Shown here piece by piece: positions 20,283 to 28,727 of a stretch of DNA of 64,000 bases. The notes beneath the pieces were generated by a model that made no database searches, was not told the origin of the DNA, and saw only the letters and a program-made list of their open reading frames with translations. The translations under genes were made by a program, and so were the position numbers. The stretch lies in contig CAKKRE010000010.1 in assembly GCA_919902505.1 (NCBI GenBank), positions 1 to 64,000 of the forward strand. The letters run 5' to 3'. Numbering within the stretch: position 1 is the first letter of the stretch; every line of letters starts with the position of its first letter. Source of the stretch: Nitrospiraceae bacterium. Lineage in GTDB: Bacteria > Nitrospirota > Nitrospiria > Nitrospirales > Nitrospiraceae.

Positions 20283-21930
20283 GAGCAACACGCAAGTTGG
20301 AAGGGTGTTGCGTTCACCGCGCGAGCAAGTCAATACCCCGAGTCAAGTCGCGCGCGCTGTTCGGAACGCGACAAATTTCAACCTCAGTAAGAACCTCCTT
20401 CAACAAAATCCTTGTAATCGTGACGCGGACGCCGGGGTAGCCGATTCACAGTGGCAGGTGGTGGTATGGGATTCCCAAACTGCTCGGTTGAGACTCATTG
20501 ACCGTGTGGTTTCAGCTTGTGGTGCTCACACGTATCGGGTCGAGGAGTATGGCGATATTGCAAAAGCGCCATGTTTCTCGTGTTGCGCTGCAGTGGTTGC
20601 GTTAGGACCCTACCAGACAGACGAGACTCTTGCCTCCAAAGTTATTGGCCGTATGAAACAGGCCGGATTGACGGTCATCGCCCACGAGCAAGGCGCTCAC
20701 GCTTGGTCCGTGGGCCTGCGTTGCCGACTCTTATTGGACGGCGCATCGTGCGTGCTAGACAGCGGAGAATCTGGATTTTCGCAAGAGCTGCGGCGAATCA
20801 TGACGGAAGTCATTGCACACAAAACGCGCGCATCGGCTGAAAAAGAGCGCATCCATGAGATCATGACGACCTTCGGTATTGTGGGAGCAAGCGACGCGAT
20901 AGAGGCAGCATTTCGACAGGCGTTGAGGGTCAGCTCTTTCAGTGATCTGGCTGTGTTGATCACGGGGGAGTCGGGGACAGGGAAAGAACTGATGGCGCGC
21001 GCCATTCACCAACTTGACCCGAAACGCAGCGCTGGTCCTTTCGTAGCGATCAACTGTGGCGCGATCAGTTCCGGTCTTGCTGAAAGCGAGCTATTCGGTC
21101 ACAGCAGGGGAGCGTTTACGGGGGCAGAGAGGGATCGAAAGGGCCTCATTCGCGCGGCGGACGGGGGCGTGCTCTTCCTGGATGAGATTGGAGAGCTTGG
21201 AAGTGACATCCAGGCAAAGCTACTCCGGGTGCTTCAAGATCGCCGCGTCATGAGCGTCGGCACGGACCACGACGTGGGTGTGGATGTCCGAGTGATCGCA
21301 GCCACCAATCGCAATTTGGAACGGATGATGGAACAGGGCCGGTTCAGAGAAGACCTGTTCCATCGACTGAACATGCTCTCCGTCCAACTCCCGCCGCTAC
21401 GGGAGAGGGCGACCGATCTCAAGCCATTGATCGATAACATTCTTGGGAAATATCGATCGGCTGTAGCATCGGAACCTTCTGCAGTTGACTGCGACTTCAT
21501 TGAGGCGCTGGCTCAATTGGAACTTCCTGGTAACGTGAGACAACTCGAGAACATTGTCCGGCGCGCCGTACTCAATAAAATAGACGACATGCCTTTAGGC
21601 CTGAGCGATCTTCCTCCGGAGATTTGGCGGCAACTCTGCGCGAAGAAACAGGAGCACAACGGACAAGCCGGCATACAGTGCCGCGCAAATCCGACGGTCA
21701 CTCCACATGCACCGTTATCGTCCGGAGAGTTTATCGCGACCCTCTTCACAAGGATGGATTCGAAGGAATGGAACCTCTCGCATGCCGTCGAGCATTGTGA
21801 GCGATTGCTGGTAGAAGCGGCATTGCAACGTGCGCAGGGGAATCACTCCCAAGCCGCACGAGTCTTAGGAGTGACTCCCCGCACGTTGTACAACAAACTG
21901 AAAAAACCCCATCGCGATAGTGATCCTTGA
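20275..21930 (+). CDS. Sigma-54-dependent enhancer-binding regulator
   Basis: About 551 residues from ATG 20275 (AGAGG upstream). Residues ~60-180 form a receiver-like domain (WQVVVWDSQTARLRLIDRVV...) that lacks the usual phosphoacceptor Asp pattern, so it is probably not a normal two-component receiver. The AAA+ core has Walker A GESGTGKE (~230), GAFTGA (~279) for sigma-54 contact, Walker B GGVLFLDEIGEL and the FREDLFHRL region. A Fis-type HTH (SQAARVLGVTPRTLYNKLKK) closes it. The gene is directly upstream of palindromic sites and a sigma-54 promoter, so it very likely switches on the 22-38 kb cluster. The activating signal is not apparent. Confidence 0.9.
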   Translation: MRESNTQVGRVLRSPREQVNTPSQVARAVRNATNFNLSKNLLQQNPCNRDADAGVADSQWQVVVWDSQTARLRLIDRVVSACGAHTYRVEEYGDIAKAPCFSCCAAVVALGPYQTDETLASKVIGRMKQAGLTVIAHEQGAHAWSVGLRCRLLLDGASCVLDSGESGFSQELRRIMTEVIAHKTRASAEKERIHEIMTTFGIVGASDAIEAAFRQALRVSSFSDLAVLITGESGTGKELMARAIHQLDPKRSAGPFVAINCGAISSGLAESELFGHSRGAFTGAERDRKGLIRAADGGVLFLDEIGELGSDIQAKLLRVLQDRRVMSVGTDHDVGVDVRVIAATNRNLERMMEQGRFREDLFHRLNMLSVQLPPLRERATDLKPLIDNILGKYRSAVASEPSAVDCDFIEALAQLELPGNVRQLENIVRRAVLNKIDDMPLGLSDLPPEIWRQLCAKKQEHNGQAGIQCRANPTVTPHAPLSSGEFIATLFTRMDSKEWNLSHAVEHCERLLVEAALQRAQGNHSQAARVLGVTPRTLYNKLKKPHRDSDP

Positions 21931-21940
21931 ATTCCGCATG

Positions 21941-21986
21941 ATCCGGAAACACTATTCCGGATCGGAGCCGATCCTTTCCGGAAAGG
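21941..21986. promoter_or_regulatory. Inverted repeats, candidate enhancer sites
   Basis: ATCCGGAA (21941-21948) and TTCCGGAT (21955-21962) form a perfect inverted repeat with a 6-base spacer; CCTTTCCGGAAAGG (21973-21986) is a 14-base palindrome with the same TTCCGGA core. They lie 105-150 bases upstream of the sigma-54 promoter, the usual distance for activator binding. The first could instead be an intrinsic hairpin, but no T-run follows. Confidence 0.6.
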
Positions 21987-22089
21987 TCTTTCTTCTCCTC
22001 CTTCCCTCCCGGCGCCTATTCAAGCGGTAAATCACCGCAAGCTGTCGGTTTTCCATATCAGTGATCACCGAACTGGAGTGTTACGGGCG

Positions 22090-22105
22090 TGGCACGTTCG
22101 CTGCA
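22090..22105 (+). promoter_or_regulatory. Sigma-54 promoter of the accessory cluster
   Basis: TGGCACG at 22090-22096, four bases, then CTGCA at 22101-22105. This differs from TGGCACG-N4-TTGCA at one base, and the GG-GC distance is exact. Transcription should start near 22116, just before the first gene of the cluster. Confidence 0.85.
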
Positions 22106-22125
22106 CGATGCCTTGATCATTGAGG

Positions 22126-22380
22126 ATGAAGATTGTGACCACCGAACAATTCGCTTTTTTATTGAATCGGTTCGTGCGCTTTAAAGTGAGCGATGTCACC
22201 ATCCCCGGTCCACAAGAGGTCGTCAATGAACTCTATGGACGCGACATGGTGCAAGGGAAGGTCGTCGACATCACTGTGAGCGGGACGATGGAGCAAGCAT
22301 TCATCATCGTACAAGTGGAAGGAATGAATGCGCCCCTCATCCTACCGGCGGAAAAGGTGATTGGGATCACGGATCGGTGA
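22126..22380 (+). CDS. Small protein, first gene of sigma-54 cluster
   Basis: About 84 residues. Start candidates are ATG 22126 and GTG 22135; TGAGG at 22121-22125 is better spaced for the GTG (MTTEQFAFLLNRFVRF...). The sequence reads as a compact beta domain: FVRFKVSDVTI, GKVVDITVSG, AFIIVQVEG, APLILPAEKVIGI. It is reminiscent of a small barrel binding domain, but no family was recognised. It ends one base before another possible start, so it is tightly linked to the next gene. Confidence 0.65.
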   Translation: MKIVTTEQFAFLLNRFVRFKVSDVTIPGPQEVVNELYGRDMVQGKVVDITVSGTMEQAFIIVQVEGMNAPLILPAEKVIGITDR

Positions 22381-22416
22381 GTGACGTGGTGCATCAACTA
22401 TCGGCGGATCTCTCAC

Positions 22417-23532
22417 ATGAATCAAACAAGGAATGACACAAAAACGAGTGAAACGTGCCGGTGCAAGACCACAGAGGGTTTTGCTGAGGCCGGGAATCTC
22501 AGGTTGAATGGTGCGCACGTCTCGACCACGCAGAGGCACAGGTCGGCGCCGTTCACACAGCCGAAGATCTTTCTCGGTCATATTCCTAAAGGGTGGCGTG
22601 GAACGCAAAAGACGATTGAGCATGTACAGGCGCTGATTCGAGCCGGAGCGAAAGATTTTTATGTTCGTCAGAAGGCCATCGACATTCTGCTGGAGAAGCA
22701 AGTCAAGCCCAAGGACTACCTGGCCGAGATCAAAGCCCTCTTCGAATGGGTCCAGCAGCATGTCCGTTATACCAAGGATACCGTCCAGGTGGAGGTGCTC
22801 CATTCGGCGCGGCGTATGCTGGAGCTGCGGGCCGGCGATTGCGACGACATGGCCATTCTCCTGGGAGCAATGTTGGAGGCAATCGGTCACCCAGTGCGGC
22901 TGGTGCTCAGCGGGCCAAACCCACTCCGGCAGGACCTCTTCAGCCATATTTATTTGGAGGTGTTTCACAAAGGCCGCTGGATTCCGTTGGACGCCACGAT
23001 GCCTTACCCAATGGGCTGGGCGCCAAGCACAATGGTGAAAAAGATCATTGCTATCACAAGGAGGTCGAACATGATGGCCGAGGATATGGAACTGCAAGGC
23101 ATCGACGGAGTCGGGGCCGTACCGGACTGGCTAAGAGGACTGCTCCGGACGGTACGCACCGAGGCCGTACAGCCCAAAGACACGAGGATAAAGTCCCTAT
23201 GGGACCTACTAAGGCAACGGCAATTGCTGCGCCGAAGCCCATGGCTCACGACGGTATTGCGCCGTATCTGGAACCGTGGGCTGTCCGCTCGACCTCACCC
23301 GCGCACAGCGCGTCGGATAAAACAGAGGTTGCGTCGTTGGGGCATCTTGCCTCCGATTTCAGCGATTGCGGCGGCACATCGCCCGGCAGGCATGCGTCCT
23401 GTAACGCGAGCGCCGGTTCAGACGGTTCGACCTGTAACGCTCAAACCAGTCGCATCGCTACGGCCTGCGACTATGCAACCGGTGCGGCCTGTACAGATGA
23501 AGCCGGCAGGAACGAAAGCGGTAAGGAAATGA
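22417..23532 (+). CDS. Transglutaminase-like cysteine enzyme
   Basis: About 371 residues (ATG 22417; a GTG at 22381 is an alternative). The transglutaminase-like catalytic triad is visible: Cys142 in AGDCDDMAI, His177 in FSHIYLEVF, Asp192 in WIPLDATMP. Such folds act as proteases, amidases or cross-linkers. The C-terminal ~100 residues are Arg/Pro-rich with repeated RPV/KPV units, and the middle has MELQGIDGVG, a tag like those in the following proteins. There is no signal peptide. It overlaps the next gene by ATGA. It may process or cross-link the other cluster proteins; that is inference. Confidence 0.75.
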   Translation: MNQTRNDTKTSETCRCKTTEGFAEAGNLRLNGAHVSTTQRHRSAPFTQPKIFLGHIPKGWRGTQKTIEHVQALIRAGAKDFYVRQKAIDILLEKQVKPKDYLAEIKALFEWVQQHVRYTKDTVQVEVLHSARRMLELRAGDCDDMAILLGAMLEAIGHPVRLVLSGPNPLRQDLFSHIYLEVFHKGRWIPLDATMPYPMGWAPSTMVKKIIAITRRSNMMAEDMELQGIDGVGAVPDWLRGLLRTVRTEAVQPKDTRIKSLWDLLRQRQLLRRSPWLTTVLRRIWNRGLSARPHPRTARRIKQRLRRWGILPPISAIAAAHRPAGMRPVTRAPVQTVRPVTLKPVASLRPATMQPVRPVQMKPAGTKAVRK

Positions 23533-23894
23533 GCTGTCGATGCGAGAAATGTTCCGGTGAGGGTGGCGGTCATACATCGCTCGTGGGGCAACCCTTCGAC
23601 GCCATGCCAATGGAAAACATGCAGCAGGGGATGAGCCTCTACCATGCCTTCAATGGGTTTGAACCGTCTCAGGTCGTGAAAGTTCATCATCCCAGGGTAA
23701 TCCCGCCGGTGGTGGTGGAACTGGGCGAACTGGTGGGTCTGATGTATCGCTCCGACAAAGGACAACCGGGGCAACCGCGCACCTACATTCACCGGATGGA
23801 ACATCCGCCGCGACTGGTCAGCAACATCGAAGGGACACAACTCTATATCGTGGGAGGCAGTTACCAGGTTACTCCAAGAGGGATCGAGGGCTAG
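23529..23894 (+). CDS. Small Cys-rich N-terminus protein, sigma-54 cluster
   Basis: 121 residues, translationally coupled to the transglutaminase-like gene (ATGA overlap, AAGGA upstream). The N-terminus MSCRCEKCSGEGGG could bind a metal or be cross-linked. The remainder is predicted beta-rich and ends in VSNIEGTQLYIVGGSYQVTP. No family was recognised. Its coupling to the upstream gene suggests they work as a pair. Confidence 0.65.
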   Translation: MSCRCEKCSGEGGGHTSLVGQPFDAMPMENMQQGMSLYHAFNGFEPSQVVKVHHPRVIPPVVVELGELVGLMYRSDKGQPGQPRTYIHRMEHPPRLVSNIEGTQLYIVGGSYQVTPRGIEG

Positions 23895-23959
23895 AGGACC
23901 GAACTCATGTTGGTTAATTTGCATATAGCTGATTCGCCTACACAAGCAGAGGGAATGAC

Positions 23960-24247
23960 ATGAAAAATGATCAACAGCTCGGGTTGGATGAGTTGATGAT
24001 CGTGAACCCCGGTTCATCAGGTGCGGAAGTCATGTTCTTGGGCGAAGACGGAACCTTGTATCAGGTGCAAGGACTGGGTGAGGAAGCGGTGCCTCATGGG
24101 CCAGGACAGTTTGTCCTGGGTGAAGACGGCACGTTGTATCAGACGCAGGGCTTGAGTTCGAACGGCGTGGGTGAAGCGGAGGCTCAGGAGCTTGGCCGCT
24201 ACTTCCTCGGAGAGGACGGGACGCTTTATGAAGTCGTGACTAAATGA
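23960..24247 (+). CDS. Small protein with three FLGEDGTLYQVQG repeats
   Basis: 95 residues carrying three copies of the motif (F/V)LGEDGTLY(Q/E) at about residues 26-38, 51-64 and 81-92, each ending near (V/T)QGL except the last. Between them are short acidic, Gly-rich linkers. The same LYQ(Y)VQG motif recurs in the protein at 24997. No enzyme motif and no signal peptide. It looks like a repeat-built structural or tag protein. Confidence 0.65.
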   Translation: MKNDQQLGLDELMIVNPGSSGAEVMFLGEDGTLYQVQGLGEEAVPHGPGQFVLGEDGTLYQTQGLSSNGVGEAEAQELGRYFLGEDGTLYEVVTK

Positions 24248-24315
24248 AGCAATGGTGGGAGCGTTGGTGAATTGTTTGTAGCACGGTAACTGCAAATTCA
24301 AAAGAGGAGGTTGTC

Positions 24316-24969
24316 ATGGCAAAAGTGCAAGGTATGAAAGAAAAACTTCATTCCCCTCTCTTCGATGCGTTCTTCGTAAAGGACGAAGAAAAGGCCGTAG
24401 GAGTCAAGAAAACGTTCATAGACTTTATGACAGATCCACGGGTGATTCGCTTCTTTGTGGACGTCCAGAATAAAACTAAGTTGGAAACCAACTTACAAGC
24501 AGCCGGGGTACTACCCAGCCTCAACACCTTCGAGGCACGGGCGCTGCGAGTGGTGGTCTCTAGTCTCCACCGTTTTGACCCTACAAGGGGGACTAAATCT
24601 GAAATTAAAGCCGAGCGTAACGAAGCCGAGATTTTAGCTGATCTTATCTACAACTCAGTAACCTCTCTGATTGTGGGCGAAAAAATCATGATCGAGATGC
24701 CCACCTTTTGGTTTCCATCCGGTGCGGGCGTAAGTCCGGGCTTTCTGACCGTTTCCAACCACGGTGAACCTGATCCGACCGCGACATTCCGTTTCGCCGA
24801 GCCTGTCTATATCGAGCCACAGCAGGCCTTCCGTGTAGAAATGGCGTTCCCGCAAGGGGTCCCAGGACAACAAGTAACGCCTCCAGATCCGAATAAGTTA
24901 GCGGGCGTGACGGGCCCGTTGCGTATTTGGGTCGTGCTGGATGGCTATCTGACCCGCGATGTCCAGTAA
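24316..24969 (+). CDS. Putative structural protein, sigma-54 cluster
   Basis: 217 residues with a strong AGGAGG site. The N-terminus is helical and charged (KVQGMKEKLHSPLFDAFF); from about residue 110 it is beta-rich: VGEKIMIEMPTFWFPSG, PTATFRFAEPVYIEPQQAFRV and a C-terminal PLRIWVVLDGYLTRDVQ. The last segment parallels LFIVLHGYKILGYG at the end of the 26122 protein. This pattern suggests a beta-sandwich structural protein like virion or shell subunits; no family match can be claimed. Confidence 0.6.
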   Translation: MAKVQGMKEKLHSPLFDAFFVKDEEKAVGVKKTFIDFMTDPRVIRFFVDVQNKTKLETNLQAAGVLPSLNTFEARALRVVVSSLHRFDPTRGTKSEIKAERNEAEILADLIYNSVTSLIVGEKIMIEMPTFWFPSGAGVSPGFLTVSNHGEPDPTATFRFAEPVYIEPQQAFRVEMAFPQGVPGQQVTPPDPNKLAGVTGPLRIWVVLDGYLTRDVQ

Positions 24970-24996
24970 CCGGTGGAAACCAGAAGGAGGAACACT

Positions 24997-26016
24997 ATGC
25001 AGTACCTAAGTGAAGATCAAGTTACTCAAATGATGGGCATCGGCTATCTCGGCGAAATGCGCCAAGGTCCGGACGGAAACCTCTATCAATATGTGCAGGG
25101 GGTGGATGGTCTGGGCAATCCCATCGGCGGCTTCTGGAGCAAATTCAAGCGTGGACTAAGGAAAGTTCATAGCTTGGCTCAACGAGGAGCGTCGTTTATC
25201 CCCGGCCCCTATGGAGCAGCAATAAGAGCTGGTCTCAAAATAGCGACCCCAATTCTGCAAAAAGCCGGCGTCGCTGGAAATGAGGGAATCGGTGCGCTCT
25301 ATGAGGCGCCCGACGGCAGCCTCTACCAGGTCCAGGGAATGGATGCGGATGAAGAACTTCGGGGCATTGGCGACGAGGCGATGACCCAGATGATGGGTGT
25401 CGGGTATCTCGGCGAAGTGCGTCAGGGCCCCGATGGGAATCTCTATCAATATGTACAAGGCGTGGATGGTCTGGGCAATCCCATCGGCGGCTTCTGGAGC
25501 AAACTCAAGCGTGGACTAAGGAAAGTTCATAGCTTGGCTCAACGAGGAGCGTCGTTTATCCCCGGCCCTTATGGAGCAGCGATAAGAGCTGGTCTCAAAA
25601 TAGCAACCCCAATTCTGCAAAAGGCCGGAGTCGCGGGTTACGAAGGGCTCGGCGCGCTCTACCAGGCGCCCGATGGCACGATGTACCAGCAGGTCCATGG
25701 ATTGAATGAAGGCGAAGAATTGCGAGGTCTGGCAGAGGACGAGGAATTGCGAGGTCTGGACGAAGATGAGGAGTTGCGTGGTCTCGATGAGGACGAAGAA
25801 CTCCGCGGCCTGGATGCGGAGGAGGAGCTACAGGGTTTTGCCGAGGATGATGAACTGCGTGGCGTTGGGGAAGACCAGGATATGCAAGGCATCGATGGCT
25901 ATGTGCGGCAGGACGGCATGAGCGGACTGGAAGCCTACGTGCCGCAGGAGCCACCGCAGACACGTTGGTACGTGGCACCAACCCAGGCGCCAGAGGTATG
26001 GAAATCATTATGGTAA
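24997..26016 (+). CDS. Duplicated amphipathic protein with acidic tail repeats
   Basis: 339 residues; the AGGAGG site fixes ATG 24997. Two 120-residue halves are near-identical. Each has GYLGE-RQGPDGNLYQYVQGVDGLGN, then GGFWSKLKRGLRKVHSLAQRG and a hydrophobic helix around SFIPGPYGAAIRAGLKIATP, and ends in an LYQ-type tag. After residue ~240 come seven 9-residue units of EELRGLDED type. A cationic amphipathic block followed by a hydrophobic one, neutralised by an acidic tail, is what a membrane-active or assembly protein might look like. No known family; no signal peptide. Confidence 0.65.
   Translation: MQYLSEDQVTQMMGIGYLGEMRQGPDGNLYQYVQGVDGLGNPIGGFWSKFKRGLRKVHSLAQRGASFIPGPYGAAIRAGLKIATPILQKAGVAGNEGIGALYEAPDGSLYQVQGMDADEELRGIGDEAMTQMMGVGYLGEVRQGPDGNLYQYVQGVDGLGNPIGGFWSKLKRGLRKVHSLAQRGASFIPGPYGAAIRAGLKIATPILQKAGVAGYEGLGALYQAPDGTMYQQVHGLNEGEELRGLAEDEELRGLDEDEELRGLDEDEELRGLDAEEELQGFAEDDELRGVGEDQDMQGIDGYVRQDGMSGLEAYVPQEPPQTRWYVAPTQAPEVWKSLW
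25021..25740 (+). repeat. 360-bp tandem duplication inside the 24997 gene
   Basis: Bases 25021-25380 and 25381-25740 are near-identical over most of their length, strongest from about 25100 to 25270 and 25460 to 25630. The 360-base period keeps the frame (120 residues). Identity at synonymous positions points to a recent duplication or gene conversion. Confidence 0.85.
25714..25902 (+). repeat. 27-bp coding repeats, acidic EELRGLDED
   Basis: Seven units of 27 bases encode variants of EELRGLDED: A, D and G substitutions accumulate toward the 3' end (EELQGFAED, DELRGVGED, QDMQGIDGY). The codons vary while the peptide is kept in the middle copies, which suggests selection on the peptide. Confidence 0.85.
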
Positions 26017-26121
26017 GCCGGTGACAAGATTTCCCATCACGTATCTCGGGTACGCGCTCCGCCGGTCTATCCTAAAACGAGATGCCTGGGATGGGGGGCG
26101 AGGGAGTAGGAGGTAATAACC

Positions 26122-26790
26122 ATGCGATTAGGACTGAGTCAAGATCAGCAACAGGTCCCCGCGCGTTCAGCACCGGACGTTATGCCGCCGCCGACCGCTG
26201 CGCCCACGACCAAAGAGATTCCCTACGACTATGTGGCCAAGTTCAAACTTCAAGGGAAACCCGGCAATCGTGTGCAGGATGTGATCAACATCAGCATCGA
26301 AGGCGCCTTTGTGGCTGTGGCCATTGGCTATAGTTTCATCCCGGCCAAGTTGCCGGTTCTGCCACCACCAGGTTCGATACTCTTGACATCGCCCCCGCCT
26401 ACTGGTGAAGGCGTGGGCTGGCTGTTGGCCAATGCCATTCTGCCTGTCGTGGAAGATCCACGCATGCTCGCGCAATGCTTGCTCGTGCGACTCTGCGGGA
26501 TCGATTTCAAATACAGCATCATCGATAGCGGGAGCGGCCGCGAGTTGCAGAATCAGCCGATCCACAACATCGCCGGGCTGGGTGAGGCAACCGGTGATCG
26601 GCCTTTCCGTCCCCTGGCGAAACCCATGCTGTTCATGCCCCGCTCGACTATCCGTGTCGAAGTTGAAGAAATCTCGGAAGGGCCGATTTATGGTTACGAG
26701 GACTCAGTGACCAAACAGCGTGTTGGCGCAGAACTGTTCATCGTGCTGCACGGCTATAAAATTCTTGGCTATGGGACGGCGCTATCATGA
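26122..26790 (+). CDS. Putative beta-sandwich structural protein
   Basis: 222 residues with AGGAGG upstream. A Pro/Thr-rich N-terminus (to ~30) is followed by beta strands: DYVAKFKLQGKPGNRVQDV, GAFVAVAIGYSFIP, the FKYSIIDSGSGRELQNQP turn, and FRPLAKPMLFMPRSTIRVEV. It ends with AELFIVLHGYKILGYG, like the 24316 protein. Capsid-like single-domain beta-sandwich subunits share this look, but the assignment is structural intuition only. It overlaps the next gene by ATGA. Confidence 0.6.
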   Translation: MRLGLSQDQQQVPARSAPDVMPPPTAAPTTKEIPYDYVAKFKLQGKPGNRVQDVINISIEGAFVAVAIGYSFIPAKLPVLPPPGSILLTSPPPTGEGVGWLLANAILPVVEDPRMLAQCLLVRLCGIDFKYSIIDSGSGRELQNQPIHNIAGLGEATGDRPFRPLAKPMLFMPRSTIRVEVEEISEGPIYGYEDSVTKQRVGAELFIVLHGYKILGYGTALS

Positions 26791-27299
26791 CCATGAACCA
26801 GGCGTGCGATGTCCATCGAGACACCGGTTATTCCAACGTCTGCCAGATTTGTAGCGTTCCGCTGGATGCCGGGTATTTCGATGTCGCCGGCATCAAAGCG
26901 GCACCGGGGAATGTGGGTGAAGAAGTCGAGGTCGCGCGCTACGAGCTGAACCCTCAGTATTGCGGCACGATGTTGTATTTCACGCAATACGCGGAAGAAC
27001 TTAACACAAAGAGACAAGTGCTCTCGAACACGCCCGGTTACGAATGGTTGATCCTCTGCAACAACCAGCCGCGGGCGCCCTACCTGCCCACAGACCTGAT
27101 CTTGAACCCTTGGGGCTACAACGCCCTTCCAATCTACCTGAGATTGGAAGAGGGCTGCACGTTGAGGTTCGTGGTCAGAAAGGTGACCCCTCCGGTAGGT
27201 GGGGGAGAGGTGAGGTTGAACTTATCTCAAGTAGGAGGCAGGCTGCTGGGCCGCACCTGGTACAACACCATCTATGGAGGAACGCCGAATCAGCGTTAA
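26787..27299 (+). CDS. Putative beta-rich structural protein, coupled
   Basis: 170 residues, coupled to the 26122 gene by ATGA. Strand-rich: YELNPQYCGTMLYFTQYAEE, GYEWLILCNNQPRAPYLP, LPIYLRLEEGCTLRFVVRK and a conserved-looking end GGRLLGRTWYN. Cys17 and Cys20 in NVCQIC may form a pair. With the previous gene it could form a two-subunit shell, the way some tailless viruses use two single jelly-roll proteins; this is a hypothesis. Confidence 0.55.
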   Translation: MTMNQACDVHRDTGYSNVCQICSVPLDAGYFDVAGIKAAPGNVGEEVEVARYELNPQYCGTMLYFTQYAEELNTKRQVLSNTPGYEWLILCNNQPRAPYLPTDLILNPWGYNALPIYLRLEEGCTLRFVVRKVTPPVGGGEVRLNLSQVGGRLLGRTWYNTIYGGTPNQR

Positions 27300-27435
27300 A
27301 GCTGAACGGGGACAACCGCCAGAGCTTCCGGTGCAACTATTCGGGCCGTGGACGCGGGGCGAAGGGCCGCACAAAACGATTCCGGTTCGGTTGTTAATCG
27401 CACATCGCGATCAGATCCACGTCGCCAGTAGGTAG
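27274..27435 (+). CDS. Small protein with VQLFGPWTRGEG motif
   Basis: 53 residues starting inside the end of the 26787 gene and ending 7 bases before the next gene. Residues 20-31 are VQLFGPWTRGEG, identical to the start region of the protein at 28728. After it comes a basic stretch (KTIPVRLLIAHRD). The shared motif argues it is translated rather than chance. Function unknown. Confidence 0.5.
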   Translation: MEERRISVKAERGQPPELPVQLFGPWTRGEGPHKTIPVRLLIAHRDQIHVASR

Positions 27436-27442
27436 AGAGACC

Positions 27443-28666
27443 ATGTACATCTATAATCGCCAATATGCCACGACGAAAAGTGTCCCGCCAGAGAGGCGCA
27501 GCAGTAGCTTTACCGTTATCAATGGGCTATCGGCGCCACCGACCTTACATCCTCGCTGTAACAGTCTCCTGCTGAAGGTTCCGGGCGCCTATGAACAACT
27601 CGAAGAAGCGGTCATGAAGTGGATTGCGACTTGTGTCCAATCCAGGACCAAAGTTCGCGGAGTTCCTGTTCATCGGGAACGCAAGCTGGTCATCGGCAAT
27701 CCATCTTTGCTGGACATCTGGAATAAGGTTCTACGTTTTCGCGTGGGGCAGGAAGTGACGATTAAGGCCGAGTATGGCTGGCGGAAGGGCGGGGTCGAGT
27801 CCATTCGCTTCACAACAACCGCGTTGCCGCCGCCTCCCCCGAAGCCCAGTCCCCCACCGCCGCCCGTGACGCGGAGTGTCGGCCAATGGCGGGAATTAGC
27901 CGATCAGAAATTCATCCACTACCAGCGGCAGATACCAGGTCGTCTGACGGATGAGGACGCAAAGGAGCTCAATCGTCGGATTACAGCTTCTTACGCGAAG
28001 ATGTACCTCAGTCGTCCTTCCGTCTTCAAATGGGCTGGCATGGCAGCCTTCGCTTCGGCCGAAGTCGGGAGAGGGATGCAACAGGCTTGGCAACTCGGCT
28101 TCGGGGACTGGGGAATGAGTGCGGGGGGAACTCTGTTGGTCTGGGTCGGTGGATTGGTCAAAACAGGAGAGTCGGTTGGGCCGATGCTTGGCAAGAAACT
28201 CTTCTGGGCGCTCTCGGGCGGAAATCGTTTTGTCTGGTGGGACATCTTCTGGCAGCACCTGGCCTACCAGGAACAAGGAATTGCGGCCCTTGTGGCCGCA
28301 CACAAAGCCGGTGAGTTACCTCAGGCCAATCTACTGGCCTGGCAGCGAATTGATGCCGGCCATCAGAAAGGCGACGTGGCTCAGATTTGGCAAGGAAACA
28401 GCGAACTCTTGAGGTACGAACAGGAATTCGTGCTTCAGGCTCAGGTATACGACCGGAGCCGGGACATCTGGCCCGTGATTTCGGACGATGTCCCCTCTCC
28501 AATCCCCGGGCACGGCGTCAAATTCACCAGCTATGTTTCAGGCGGTGATATCGGCGACTTCAAGCATCGCTGGAAATGGATCGAGGAAAGCATGCTGCCA
28601 GCATGGAAGTCGCTCGAAACAAACGAGCCAGCAAAGGTTCGGTCGCTGCTACTCGCTCTAACGTGA
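27443..28666 (+). CDS. Cluster protein with MYIY start and Pro hinge
   Basis: 407 residues starting MYIYNRQYATT. Residues ~1-125 form one domain; a Pro-rich hinge (PPPPPKPSPPPPPVTRS, ~130-150) leads to a helical C-terminal domain. That domain has NRFVWWDIFWQHLAYQEQGIAA, WQRIDAG and IWQGNSELLRYEQEFVLQ. The C-terminal part resembles uncharacterised proteins I remember vaguely (QGN...LLRYEQ), but I cannot name the family. No signal peptide, so a secreted role would need another route. Confidence 0.6.
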   Translation: MYIYNRQYATTKSVPPERRSSSFTVINGLSAPPTLHPRCNSLLLKVPGAYEQLEEAVMKWIATCVQSRTKVRGVPVHRERKLVIGNPSLLDIWNKVLRFRVGQEVTIKAEYGWRKGGVESIRFTTTALPPPPPKPSPPPPPVTRSVGQWRELADQKFIHYQRQIPGRLTDEDAKELNRRITASYAKMYLSRPSVFKWAGMAAFASAEVGRGMQQAWQLGFGDWGMSAGGTLLVWVGGLVKTGESVGPMLGKKLFWALSGGNRFVWWDIFWQHLAYQEQGIAALVAAHKAGELPQANLLAWQRIDAGHQKGDVAQIWQGNSELLRYEQEFVLQAQVYDRSRDIWPVISDDVPSPIPGHGVKFTSYVSGGDIGDFKHRWKWIEESMLPAWKSLETNEPAKVRSLLLALT

Positions 28667-28727
28667 AATTCCGGAGGCGGCCCAATCTCATCCACCAAGG
28701 GTGCAAGTCCATAGCGGCTGGGCACAA

